A DNA stretch of 64,000 bases from Buddleja alternifolia (taxonomy: Eukaryota; Streptophyta; Magnoliopsida; Lamiales; Scrophulariaceae), in assembly GCA_019426215.1 (NCBI GenBank), contig CM033394.1:37260423-37324422 (forward strand). The letters are read 5' to 3'. The notes under the pieces are model-generated. The model saw only the letters and a program-made list of their open reading frames with translations. It searched no databases and was not told the DNA's origin. Made by a program: the position numbers and the translations under genes. This document shows positions 1 to 11,860 of the stretch, piece after piece (the stretch's first letter is position 1; every line of letters begins with the position of its first letter).

Positions 1-687
1 AATGTTAGTAAAGAACTATGGTGAGCCTATATCACAACTTGAATATTCTCGAATTATTGGTAGTTTGATGTATATTGCAAACTACACACGTCCGAATATT
101 GCTTACTCTATTAGTAAATTGAGTAAATATATGAGTAATCTAAGTTAAGACCATTGGAAGGCTTTGACTCGAGTTCTTAGATATCTAAGATACTCTATGA
201 ATTATGGATTACATTATACGAGATATCCTGCTATATTAGAAGGATATAATGATGCACAATTGGATATCTAACACAAATGATTCCAAGTCTACTAGTGGTT
301 ATGTTTTTACCATAGGTGGAGGGGCTGTGTCATGGAAGTCTTCTAAGAAAACGTGCATAGCCCAATCAATAATGGAATCAGAGTTTATAGCTTTAGATAA
401 AGCTAGTGAAGAAGCTGAGTGGCTTCGAAATTTCTTAGATGACATACCGTGTTGGACAAAACCTGTGCCTCCAATTTTGATACATTGTGATAGTTAATTG
501 ACAATTGGAAGGGCACAAAGTAGTATGTACAATGGTAAGTCTAGACATATACGTCAACGACACAATCCCATTATACAACTCATCTCTAGTGGCATAATTT
601 CCATTGCGGATCCGTTAACAAAAGGCTTGCCAAGAGATCTAGTTGAATGTTCAACAAAGGGCATGGGCTTAAAGTCTACATGTTAAG
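1..687 (+). pseudogene. 3' end of a decayed Ty1/Copia polyprotein (RT tail and RNase H)
   Basis: Translation on + gives the end of a Copia reverse transcriptase and its RNase H: a SRIIGSLMYIANYTRP-like stretch near 50-100, then [20 protein letters not shown] at about 290-350, [11 protein letters not shown] and finally ADPLTKGLPRDLV near 605-650. These are standard Copia landmarks. The frame is broken: an in-frame TAA near 147, a frameshift near 255, a TAA at 495-497, and a short deletion just before ADPLTKG. The element enters from outside the window, so integrase and most of RT are not seen. It is a dead fragment. Family is secure; lineage is not assigned. Confidence 0.9.
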
Positions 688-1200
688 AATGGACATACCC
701 GAAACCCAACCTTCCTGGCTGGAGATCCCAAGATCTTGGTTCAATGGGAGAATGAAGTTATGAAAGTTCATTTGAACTAGGAGTTTTTAACAACTCCACC
801 CGTTCCTAGTTGTATAAGTGTAACCTACAGAGCGTAGCTGAGGCTAAGTTTTTGGAACTAATGATTCATATACTTTTGAGTGAGAAATACGGCAGGGTAC
901 TCTTCATAGGAGATGATCTATATAAATGAGAAGTGAGGACCACTTCAATATAGTAAACACTTATGAATCCAAGATGGTGTTCCATGGCCAAAATGGACCC
1001 AATTGAGAACAAGAACTGTAGAAAAACTATTGTGTGAATATCATTGTCTAGGTTCACACAAGCGGCTGACCAATTTAAGACATCACGTTCATTAGGTAGC
1101 CAAGTGAATCCAATGATATCTCACTAAGAAAGATTCAAAGCCACTAGTTATCTTTCCTGATGCAATAGTTTTTCTCCTGAATTTTCGTAGTGTCTGCTTT
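688..1200 (+). mobile_element. 3' untranslated tail of the same Copia element
   Basis: Non-coding sequence directly after the Copia stop codon, of normal base composition and with no open frame. In many Copia elements a few hundred bases separate pol from the 3' LTR, and this stretch fits that. I cannot place the polypurine tract or the LTR start; the sequence turns into AT repeats after 1200. Confidence 0.5.
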
Positions 1201-1374
1201 AAATCGATATATCTATAGATAAATCAAATACTATTAATATTATAAAATATTATATGTACTACAAATAAATATATAATATGTAAATTGTCTCTGCAAGAAT
1301 ATATTGTATAAAAGTCTTACGTGTGTGTGTTTAATGTTTATAATGTACATATATTTATAACATACCATTTATAT

Positions 1375-1460
1375 ACATACATATATGTGTGTATATATAT
1401 ATATATCATGTATAAGTACATATATATATATATATTTATATATATATTTCTATATATAGT
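1375..1460. repeat. AT-rich microsatellite
   Basis: Runs of TA and TATG dinucleotides, low complexity. The surrounding 1200-2035 holds no gene that I can recognise. Confidence 0.85.
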
Positions 1461-2090
1461 TTTTTTTGTTAATTGTTCATTTTTGTTCAAACATATCATA
1501 ATCCATGATTTTGGGGATATTTCGTTGAAATTGATTCATAATTTAACATCTAAGGCTTAAAGAATTCTAAGCTAACATCTAACTAGAAAAGCAAAACCCA
1601 CATCAGGAAACACAAATTCGCACAATTCACAAACATGAATCTATACATAATCTAACATGTGGGGGAAAAAAGACAATATTAGAAAACCTGAAGAAAAGGC
1701 GAAGAAAAACTTACGACATTTTGGCGCAAAAGAGGTACGAAGATTCGTAGAAAAAGGCACTATATGCAGAAGATATGAAGACGTAGGTTAAAAAGGATTT
1801 TGATTAAAAGGTTAATTCATGAATATTGATATTATTTAATGTGAATTTTACAAACAAAGAAATTGCGGTGAATTAAAAGCTGGGTTTTCAGCTTTTAACA
1901 AAGCGCTGGTTTGAACCCCTTTTGGGCCCAAACATGATTATGGTTTTTGGGACCAATCAGCCTTAAAATGGCGTTGAGGTACCAAATGCTATTTATAGCT
2001 GTTGAAAAGTTGGGCCAAATGGCCTCTCAATGCATGCATTTAGTAAATAAATATTTTCAAATCAAAAGTTGATTAAATTATTTTTATCCA

Positions 2091-2702
2091 GCATGAATGT
2101 TTTTGCTTGAATATGTGGTGAACATAGTTTTTACTTATAATTTTATATAGATCTTGTAAATAAATAAAATGAGTTGGAAAGAGAGTAATAAATTTTATTG
2201 GAGAAAAAGTATGAGAAAACAAGGCATGAGAGAGAAGCAAGTGAGAAGTTAGGAATACGTAATGGAGAGAAGAGAAATTAGTGGATAAAGTCTACCTTAA
2301 AATTCTTTCTTAGTTAGGGTTAATGTAGTAATTACATTTTAAAACACACCCAAAGTAGCTACTCTAAGGTGTTGATGCTTTATAAAAAAATATAAATTTA
2401 GCATGAATGTTTTGGCTTGAATATGTGGTGAACATAGATTTTCAATTATGATTTTATCTAGGTCTTGTAACTACTTAAAATGAGTAGAAATATAGTATAA
2501 CATTATTGGGGAGAAAAAGTTTGAGAAAATGAGAGGAAAAAAGAAGTGAGAACTTAGGAGTCGTAATGGAAATGAGAGAAATTAGTGGATAAAAACTACC
2601 TTATGCTTCCTTTTTAATTGGCTAATATAGTAATTATATTTTAAAACACACCAAACTTAATTACTCTAGGGTGCGTTGGTTCTTTATACAAGAATATAGA
2701 TT
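2091..2702 (+). repeat. Tandem pair of ~310-bp repeats (family R, copies A1 and A2)
   Basis: Two direct copies start with GCATGAATGTTTT at 2091 and 2401. Both share GCTTGAATATGTGGTGAACA, a purine-rich middle, GTGGATAAA near the end and an ACATTTTAAAACACACC-like block. Related copies lie at 4601-5600 (broken) and 5693-6246. No coding potential. Copies differ by many substitutions and small indels, so the array is old. It may be part of a larger element; no terminal repeats found. Confidence 0.8.
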
Positions 2703-2794
2703 TTAGACATGTGGAATACATGGAAAAGTTAAAATAAAGTTATTTGTTTTCAAAATAAAAAGTATAAATAAAAATAATATTAATTAAATAATGG

Positions 2795-4600
2795 AGTTAG
2801 CATACTATGGTTTAATCCCTAGGATCAGTGGAAACAGAGAATTAAAATATATGCACAATCCCTGAACAAAGATTAGGGAAGACACAGTACCATCAAATTC
2901 GCAAAAACATACATATGATGTTATCATGAAACTTACCTTTTGATTATCAAACACCAATAAAAACTTCGGCTTGCAAAACGCCTCTTTCTTCAACAGCAAA
3001 AGGAGAGGACGGTTTTGCTCAAACCATTCCTCTATGGAATCCTCTGCTTGAATGCTCTATCTGTACAGAATGTCTCTAACAGTATCCACACCTTAACTCG
3101 TACCTTCGACTATCTCTTTCAGTGTTAGCCTAGATATTACCAAATATGGCTTCTAGAGAAAAGGGTGGGAATAATACTGTATGGGCTCTCATACAAAGAA
3201 GACAAAAAGAGAGGAAAAATATGCCTTGGCATACTAAGGGGCGGCGGCACACATTGGGGTTTTATAACCCCAATAGCCGTCCCTGAGTAACCGTGTAATT
3301 TTAAGGTTCCAATTAACCCCAGCAGCCTTCCTTTCCTTGTCTGACTCTATCCCTTTAATTAATTAGACTACTAATTAATTAAATAGTCTTATCCCAATTT
3401 AATATTTCAAATATTAGTTTATAAGTATTTTTTTAATTAAGTTCAATTAATTAATTTATTCATTTTCCTAATTAATTTTTTCCAATTAATTAATTCACAA
3501 AGAATTAATTTCACCATGATACTACACTAAATTAAGTGCATGACCCCTTAGACTTATTAACAAACTAGCAATAGGTCCTATACCAAAAGACTTGATAATT
3601 TCAAAATTGTCGTAATTAATTTTTTAGCCAAATAATCATTAGGTCCGTAATTAACTCACACAATTAGTTTAAGATACTTATTGGTCCTGGTTTAATGTCT
3701 AGCAATGTCGACATGACTTTCTAGCTGTTAATGATTAACAACAGACATATCCAGATTGCGAACTTCTCGTGTGTCGAATCCCTCCATTATTTTTTTCGTC
3801 TGAGTCTAGAGTTTGGGTATTAATCGAAACTCTAATAACTTATAAGCTATGACTGTATTGAAACTCCAATGACCCTGTCTTCCTAGTATGGACCACCAAA
3901 ACCCTCTTGAAAACTTTGCTCTGGCCAGAGACTTTCTAAGTCATTCATTTATATTACACAACAGTATAGGAAAGTTCCAATTATCCTACCTTGGATAGAT
4001 GCCTTACTGGTGTCATATGTTTCCTCATACTGCGATACTACACCCAACGTATCCCATTTAATGGTTCTTCTGGAATCATGAAAACACATCAAAGTGCAGT
4101 GTATAACACACGTCCTAGCCATGATACCTCAGGTCAATAAAGATTAACCTCACACCTACGCAACCCTGGGATTCCAAGTTCGATATGGAGCTAACATGGA
4201 ATCCTAATGGGTTATTCAATCTAATTCTCATGACTAAAGCATGGATCTTTGTGCACGCACTTGCCCCTAGATCAATGCACATGAAATAAGGCACTCTCCC
4301 ATGAGAATGAGACACACAAACAAGTCTTGACGAGGCCATGATATCCCATTATCTCATAGTCTTTATGCCTTGGAACAGAATTTTAGGATCACAGCTCCCA
4401 AGAGCATTCCACAGTTGCCATATCCTTGTGCAACCGCTTCCAAAGCCATAAGTGATCCAAGAGATCTTTATCTAAACTAAATCCAATATATAAGAAGAAG
4501 AAACATTGCCAAAACTATAAATGATATAATATAAGACAAGACTGTCACATTGTTTACAAGCTAAGGCCAAGCCACTAGATGGCTTAACAGGAACCTAACA
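2795..4600 (-). mobile_element. Probable solo LTR of a Copia element (about 1.8 kb)
   Basis: Read on the minus strand it begins TGTTAGGTTCCTG at 4600, the usual TGTTAGG start also seen in the Copia LTR at 59254-60930. It has a similar length and an (AATT)n-rich part near its 3' end, and no open frame. The lower-coordinate end is fuzzy (near 2795-2805) and no clean 5-bp target duplication is visible. It interrupts the repeat family found on both sides. No polypurine tract or primer-binding site adjoins it, hence solo LTR. Confidence 0.55.
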
Positions 4601-4652
4601 CTATCAAGAATAAGAAATATGAGATAAGAGATAGAAATTAGTGAGAATTAGG

Positions 4653-5452
4653 ATTTGGGGTATACGCGGTCGGGTTATGGCGGTTTTATGAAAAAAATTC
4701 AACCCGACCCGACGTATGCGGATTGACAAAATATCAAACCGAAACCGCATAATTATCTTTTCAAACCCAGCGGTTTGGGTTGGTCAGGTTTAATATATTT
4801 AGCGGCCAGGTTGGCGGGTTATCAAATTATAATTATAGTTTTTACAACTTACTTTTAGTTAGAACTAGTAAGTAAGAAACTAAATAGCATACTTGATATA
4901 CATTTAACTAAAAAAAATTGAGTTGGTGAGAAGTACAAAATAAGTGATATTATTAAGTAAAAATCATATTTATCATGAATTGTAAACACTAAAATATTAA
5001 TAAAACTAAATTATTTTATAAGTTTAGCATCAAAATATACATCTACATATAAAACTTTCGTTCAAATTAAGTATAAACAAATATTCAAAGGAACCAATTT
5101 GTTTGCACAAGTTAAAAATAAGTGTGTTACATAAATATGGATAAAATCACTTTTATTAGAGTTTATGTATATATACTTACCAAAAAAGAGTTTATATATA
5201 TGCATATATAGTTTTAAAAGTTTAGGGCTAATCTTTAACTATATATACATATATTTATAACATATACAATTAGCGATCGGGTTGCGGTTTAGGCGGGTTA
5301 CCATTATGTAACCCACCACCCGACCCGAAAATAGCAGGTTGCAATATTTCTAACCCGCCACAATTATTTAATTATTTCAAACATGCGATTTTCGAGCGGA
5401 TCGGGTCGGGTTGAGATGGTCCGACGGGTTGAGCGGGTTTATGTACACCCCT
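4653..5452. mobile_element. hAT-like non-autonomous element inside a family-R repeat
   Basis: Bounded by imperfect inverted ends. The right end on the minus strand begins AGGGGTGTACATAAACCCG; the left end reads ATTTGGGGTATACGCGGTCG. Flanks are GAATTAGG (4645-4652) and TAATTAGG (5452-5459), a near-perfect 8-bp duplication as expected for hAT. It has CCCGACCCG-rich ends and an AT-rich core with no coding frame. The family-R repeat continues on both sides (4601-4652 and 5453-5600), which confirms the insertion. A second, broken copy lies at 26745-26936, 39173-39245 and 40450-40600. Confidence 0.7.
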
Positions 5453-5692
5453 AATTAGGGGTACGTGAAAGAGAGAAGAGTGGACAAACCTACCTTAAAG
5501 TTCTTTCTTAATAGGAGGGGATGTAGTCAATACATTTTCAAATACACCAAAAGTAGTTATTTTAGGGTGTTGGTTCTTTATAATCTATTATAGAAGAGTA
5601 TAGATATATACTAGTTACATTGTTACACTCAATACATGTGCGTAATAAATGAAAATTTTCATATAGAAAGATGATTAACTCATTTTTATCTT

Positions 5693-6246
5693 GCATGAAT
5701 GTTTTTGCTTGAAATGGCGGTGAACATAGTGTTTTTACTTATGATTTTATATAGATCTTGTAAATAAGTAAAATGAGTTGGAAAGAGAGCATTAAATTTC
5801 TTGGGAGAAATGGAATGTGAAAACATGATATGAGAGAGAAAAAAAGTGAGAACTTAGGAATACGTAATGGAGAGAATAGAAATTATTGGATAAAATCAGC
5901 CTTCAAATTATTTTTAAATTAGGGTTAATGTAGTAATTACATTTTAAAATGCACCCAAAGTAGTTACTCTAAGATGTTGATGTTTTATTACAAAAAAGAG
6001 ATCTAGCATGAATGTTTTGGCTTGAATACGTGGTGAACATAGTTTTTCACTTATGATTTTATAAAGAACTTGTAACTACTTAAAATGAAATATAGTATAA
6101 AATTTTTGGGGAGAAAGAAAAGTGAGACGTTAGGAGTACTTAATGGGGATGAGAAAAATTAATGGATAAAAACTACCTTGTGCTTCTTTCTTAATTGGGT
6201 ATTATAATAATTATATTTTAAAACACACCAAATTAATTATTTTAGG
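5693..6246 (+). repeat. Second tandem pair of family R (copies B1 and B2)
   Basis: Copies begin with GCATGAATGTTTT at 5693 and 6006, again with a ~313-bp period. The last part of B2 is split by the insertion at 6253-6816 and resumes at 6823 (GGTGCTTTGGTTCTA). The tail after it (6850-6950, with ATGTGGAAAAGTTAA) matches the tail after A2 at 2705-2790. Confidence 0.75.
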
Positions 6247-6252
6247 GCTCTG

Positions 6253-6816
6253 TAAGTAAAAATTCGTAATATACCATTATAATACACATACGTACATGTA
6301 ATTAAAAAATACTTCTGTTTTCCGTATGCATTCTGAACGTAATGAATAATACTCGTACTTTTGAGTTGAACCGTTTAGTACACGTACTTTACGTATCCTG
6401 TATAATACTCGACGAATAATACTCTAATTTTTGCCATTTTTTTTAATTTAAAACTTAAAAACTATTATTAATTTTTATAAATACTAATTGAGTATTATAC
6501 AATTAAAAACGCTAAAAGTTAATATTTTATCAACATCTTAATTATTGTCAATTAGTGACTCATATTAAATATAATTTATATAAACTAAAAGCAAGTACAA
6601 GCAATAAATCTTACAAATATATATAGAGCTAAGCCGTATTTTTACTCTCGAATAATTAATTTATATCCGTATTATACTTATATGTCTACGAATCTGTTTA
6701 TTTCCCATTCCCGTACTTTTTAGCCTAATTTTTCACCATAATTTTTAATAAAATTTTATAACACACACGTACGTATTAAATGACGAACTTTTCACGTCCC
6801 GTATTTTACTAACTAT
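6253..6816. mobile_element. 564-bp insertion with 6-bp direct repeats
   Basis: Flanked by GCTCTG at 6247-6252 and 6817-6822, and absent from the homologous repeat copy A2, where the flanking sequence is continuous. Ends are weakly inverted (TAAGTAAAAATTCG against TTAGTAAAATACGGG). Many CGTA and TACGTA words, no coding frame. Superfamily not assigned. The following 6960-7600 shows no feature I can name. Confidence 0.5.
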
Positions 6817-8354
6817 GCTCTGGGGTGCTTTGGTTCTACAAAAAGAGTATAGATTATAGATATGTGGAAAAGTTAATCTGCAGTTATTTGTTTTTAAAAT
6901 AGATTGTAGAAATAAAAATAATAATAATAATAATAATTATAATTATAATTAAATAACAGACCAAAGAGATTGTAACATGGAAACACCAATCTCCAATTAT
7001 AAAAGAGCACATATTTTAGAGTCAAAACTGCACTCTATATAAAAATGAAATATCGCATTTTCTTTAAATAAAAATGTCCTCCAATAGTCGATATAGTTTT
7101 TCAATTTGAAACTTCCAAATATATTTATACGACAAGTATGTTTCAAACTCCCAACATAGAAAGATTCAAAGTTTCAAGAAGAAAGAAAATCTAAATATGC
7201 TTATTGTATATATATGTAAGATTATACAAAGCAAAATAAGAAAAAAACTTTAAAAGAAAAATCATGCCATACATGAGTTGAGAGTCGAATTAGCCCCATC
7301 TTTTCCACACAATGCCTTTATTCACCTCTCCAACCACTTACATGCATTTTCTGGAAATTAACTATTGTTGTCAAGGATTTTGATATCGCCAATAAATGAT
7401 AAGATATCGTTTGATTAATTTTGAATAAAAATTAATATAAACGAGAGATATTAAATATGAAAAGTAGAGAAAATATCAACGTAGCAAGAAAAATATTATA
7501 TTGCGTATGTATTGAATGTCTCCATGTAACCATACAAAAATATTATATAGCGAATGTAATGAATGTCCCATTTTATATGGACAAATACTATTTATAGCTT
7601 ATGGGCTCGTTTGGTTTTCATGGTGAGATAGCCAAGATAGATACTGTTCACGATAAAAATAAAGGGGCATCATCGGATGTTTGGTTATTTTGATATGAAA
7701 TTTGAATTTATCAAGGCAGCAAGCCAATCTTGTGTCTGGTTTTTATGTTATTAGTGGGATAGTGTCTAATTACTAAATTGCCCTTTTAATAAATTAAGCC
7801 CCCCAATATAACAAATCCCTGTTTCCTATTTATCGAGATTGGTCCAAGGAACTCAGAACTCCCATTTGAGTATACTCCAGCTTCCACCATGAACGACAAT
7901 AGCCCTAGCCGCGACGCATAGCTTCCATTTTTTTGCAGTTCTTCAACTTTATTCGGCGTCCATTTACTTGTTTTCACTTTGTTGGAGACGGTAAGTTTGT
8001 TCATATGAATTTCTATATTAGGGTTTGTTAATACTATGGTTTTTTAATCCAAGAATTTTTTTAACAGATTATACGTAATTTTTCACGGTTTTGATAGTGT
8101 AGCATGTGGTTATGAACACCAATTTGATTATATGGTTATGAATTTTCAGTTTATACAAATTATGAATTTGAATATGTGGTTATGAAAACAAGTTTGTGCA
8201 TGGTTGAATGGGTTTTTGCACTGATACAATATTTTGGTAAATTTGTGTGTTGTTGTAAGGTAACATTGTTCAATTTTCTAGTTGGGCCTCACAAATTGAG
8301 TAGGTGGCATCTATGTTGATTTCTTTTTGGCATAGGGGCTTTGAATTTCTCAAC

Positions 8355-8879
8355 ATGAGTAGTAACCGTAGTGGAGGACGTAGTAGGGCAAGCAGTAGAG
8401 CAACCTCACGATACAACATAAACAGAATTGATGAACTGGTATTCTGTGGTTGTGGATTTCAGTTATACTTGCAAACGTCAGAGACAGAACAAAATCCTGG
8501 ACGACGATTCATCTCATGTCCAGTAAGAGGGGTAATTTTCCATTTTTTATTTTTATGTTTATTTTATGATTCATTTAGGTGTGATCTCTGCATCATTTTC
8601 AAACTCAAATGGAACTTATGCTTGTAGATTACATCATGCAACTTTTTTAATTGGTGTGATCCGGAGCTCCCACCTTGAACACTTCAACTCATTAAGGAAT
8701 TGCGCCAGGGTCTCCGTGATCAGGAGGCTACTCTGAGAGTGTGCAAGGATGGTAAAGCAGCTTGGAAAAAAATTGCTATTGTATTTGGATTTGTTGTACT
8801 GTTTCTGTTCCTGCATATATGTTTTAAGTTATTTGTTTCATGTATTGCGCCAAATTCTACTTTGCTTTTACCGGCATGA
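8355..8879 (+). pseudogene. GRF-type zinc finger protein with C-terminal membrane segment, one stop codon
   Basis: Two exons: 8355-8531 and 8628-8879, with a GT-AG intron of 96 bp, in phase, about 142 codons. The start is the ATG before a Ser/Arg-rich head (residues 1-25). Residues 30-75 form a GRF zinc finger: CGCGFQLYLQTSETEQNPGR, then RRFISCP and CNFFNWCDPELPP. A short helical part follows, then a hydrophobic segment, IAIVFGFVVLFLFLHICF, near the C-terminus. Plant genomes hold many such short GRF plus membrane-segment proteins of unknown role. One in-frame TGA at 8676-8678 follows PELPP; it could be a decayed CGA Arg codon. Apart from that the frame is clean. It lies in the left part of the Harbinger element, ahead of a Myb/SANT gene on the same strand. 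Confidence 0.7.
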
Positions 8880-9388
8880 AAAATGATTTGATGGATTTGT
8901 TGAGCTGCAACACTGAATATATGTAATAGACTATATTCTGTTTTGAATCAAGGTTTTGTAACTAACATGTAATCCATGTTTGGTGCTATGTATTTTGAAT
9001 TTTATGTAAACAATGTGTTACCATCATTACACCTCAAGATTATTGATATTAGTTGATTACATAATTCTGCACACATCATAAAATTTTGTTGATTATATTT
9101 ATTATGATCCATACTGGTCCTATCTGGTGTTAACAATAGCTTGTCAAAGGTGTGTGTAACCTGGGACTACAATTGCTAATCATATTTTAAGGAGTTTGGC
9201 AACATTGAGGTATTTTTCAATCAGGGATACTATATTTTCCACATTGTACCTATTTAGTTGTCAAATTTTACCTTTTTCCTATGGTGGATTGTCTTTTAAA
9301 CATTATTAAATGTTGATTTCTATACATCCTTAATTGCAACTTAATCAGATTCGCAGAATATGTTCAAGTTTAGAAACTTGAGACCTCA

Positions 9389-11483
9389 GTGTATGAAATT
9401 TTTTATTTCCATAGAGTCATGACTCTATCAATTCAAGTCATGTCACATCATAAACACCCTATGGTGTTGGTGGTTGTAATCTGTTCATTATTAACTATTG
9501 TATGTATCTGCACAAGTATAGTGTTGAAAAAGCAAACATCTTGTCCATTTAAGTTTACTGATAGAAATAGGCTTAACACCTCTTCATGCATCCTAGCATT
9601 ATCTCCCTATAAATCTGCATATTTTTTACACACATTTCTCCTAAATTTCATACTTAACCAGAACACCAAAAAAAAAAATTCTCCAAAACCATCGTTGAGG
9701 CAGGAAGATTTCCTCTACAGTGAGGACTGGCATGCTCATGTAGACCAAATGTTCATTGCCATACTGAAAGATGAAGCGACATTGGGACATTTCCGTGTTG
9801 GTACCAACAACACATATCCAATCATGGCTTCAATGGACTGTGTGAACAACACTTTTAATTATTCTTATACATTTGAGCAATGCCAAGTGAAGATGCATTT
9901 ATTGAGGAAGAGATTTGATGTGTTTGATTGGCTCATTCAGGATAGTGGGATGCCTTACAACCCAAAGACTAATGTCCTTTCTGGTACTAAGCAAGAGTGG
10001 GAAGAAATAATCAAGGTTACATTATTTCCCCTTTCATATGTCTATTTCGATGTCACTGATTCCATTACTGTTTATTCTTGGTACTGACTTATGTCTATTT
10101 TCAATATAATTTCAATGTAGATAAAACCATTTGCTATGGCGTATTAGATACGTGGGGACCCAGATTGGCCTGATCATTGTGCAATATTTGGTGGAGATGG
10201 TTATGTTGTGGAGCTATTTGTTGAAGATGATACCATCAATATCAGTTCCGACCATGAGGAAAAGACGCCTGCTTTTGGTGATGTGAATGCTATGAACAAA
10301 CATGGCCCAACCAGGGACGGATTTACGGGGGGGCCTGCCCCCCCCCCCCCCCCCCCCCCCGAGATTTAAAATTTTTTCTACACGATACATGTAATTTTAT
10401 AATACGGCCCCCCCAAAGAATATTAAATGAATCTTGCATGTGTAGAACAAATAATAGGCTTGGTGGAGTTGGTGAAAGGCTTGGGTATGGTGTTTTGCTT
10501 AGGCGAGATTTTGGGGAGGGAAGGGGTTCGAGTCCTTGCACCATCATTAAACACTTTTTATTTTTTAAAGACAGCCCCTCAAGTCATATGTAACTTTTAT
10601 TGTATTTAATATTCTTGTTTAATTAAAATTAGTTACCATTAAAAAACAAAAATAGAATTGTTATTCTTTTTCAACTTCTCTTCTACACTTGTTAGGAATT
10701 AGGATTAGTAACAAATATTTTTCTTTTGAACTTGTCTTCTAAACTTATTAGGATTAGAATTAACAAATACTTTTTCTAAAATCTATAGAAACTATAAAGA
10801 ATTGTTGAGAAGAAAAAATATACAAGACATCAAGAAATCTAAAGACAAGAAAATGTTGATTATCATTCAATTATTTAAAGTTTATTCATCACAAGGTACA
10901 AACTAATTATGTTATATTACTTTATAATGTTTTGAGAATGTGTAATAATATTTGTTGAAATTTTTTGGTCGCATAAACTTGGTATCATTCTAATATTTAA
11001 AGTTTAACCACCACAAGATACAAACTGATTATAATATTTTGATAAGATTTTTGAAGAATTGGTTGTATATTCCGAAACTAATAAATTTACTGAAAGTTAG
11101 TTTTATTTTTCTTTTCTCTTTGTTATTTTACTTTTCTATTAAAACAAAAATAAGTTTGACTATATACTTATAATTGAATATTAAATAACTTTTTTTGTTG
11201 TTATTGGTACTTCGGCCCCCCCAACTCCTAATTCCTGGATCCGTCCCTGGACCCAACCATTGAGATTTTATCTACTGATGAGGTTGAGTCTGGTTCCCTG
11301 GATAGTGCATTTTGGAGAGAGCTTGAGAACAACTATGTTTCTGATTCTGTCTCAGAACTATCTGTCTCAAACTCACTAGGACCGACATCCACTCCACCAC
11401 ATAGCTCACCCGATGACTCCTACAACAGCCATGATATCAACCCTCCAAGTTCAACAGCATCCAACTCCCCCTTCAAGTATTAG
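9389..11483 (+). pseudogene. Myb/SANT-like DNA-binding protein gene, split by a hAT insertion
   Basis: The first recognised exon ends at 10015 (AAG then GT). The second starts at 10148 after AG, runs to 10311, is interrupted by a 938-bp hAT element, and resumes at 11258 to the TAG at 11481-11483. Skipping the element and one copy of its duplication keeps the frame (HGPT then IEILSTDE). From about 9700 the protein reads as a Myb/SANT-like domain (PF12776 type): SEDWHAHVDQMFIAIL, then QVKMHLLRKRFDVF, LIQDSGMPYNP, EWEEIIK, and a DPDWPDHCAIFGG block. An acidic, Ser-rich tail follows. The 5' end is uncertain: the open frame reaches back to 9389 through a hydrophobic stretch, but TATAAAT at about 9619 and a CTACAG at 9714 suggest a later start or an upstream exon. 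Confidence 0.65.
10312..11249. mobile_element. hAT-type non-autonomous element in a Myb/SANT exon
   Basis: Inverted ends CAGGGACGGAT and ATCCGTCCCTG. Target duplications GGCCCAAC (10304-10311) and GACCCAAC (11250-11257), 8 bp with one mismatch. A run of about 20 C lies 20 bp inside the left end, and seven C lie just inside the right end. No transposase. A shorter relative with the same ends sits at 42713-42914. At 10461-10535 it holds tRNA-promoter-like words, see findings. Confidence 0.85.
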
Positions 11484-11851
11484 TGATATTTATGTTTATG
11501 TGCAATGTTTTACTTGTAGCTATGCGCTTTTGGTTTTGCAAATGCCCCTTACCAGTAATTGGTTAGTAGTTTTAAATATTTGAATATGATATCCTCCCAT
11601 TTTCAAGAACATGTAGGGAGATATCATTTAATTGATGTGAAATTCCAGTTTATATGTATTTGAACTTGCACTTAATGATTCATGATTATTTTGTATATTT
11701 TACCAAAAGGTGAATGTATAGGTATTACTAATAGTAATAAATTGGTGCATAAGAAATTATTTAATCTGTAATAGCACGTAGTGTATGTCATAGCAGGTTG
11801 ACAAAGACATATTACATATTTCAAAATACTTGGGAAAAAAAGATTTTGGCT
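11484..11851. other. No gene seen between the Myb/SANT gene and the MULE-like element
   Basis: AT-rich sequence after the Myb/SANT stop, probably its 3' untranslated region and Harbinger internal DNA. No coding frame with recognisable content. Confidence 0.5.
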
Positions 11852-11860
11852 AATATTAGT

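Noticed and set aside
1321..1560. 79-residue frame rich in Tyr and Ile
   Set aside because: It is a translation of the TA/TG microsatellite; no gene.
9389..9690. Hydrophobic N-terminal extension (VLVVVICSLLTIVCICTSIV) of the + strand Myb/SANT frame
   Set aside because: Not accepted as part of the Myb/SANT protein: a TATA-like box and a splice-acceptor-like CTACAG follow it, and Myb/SANT relatives start near the domain. It may belong to another relic.
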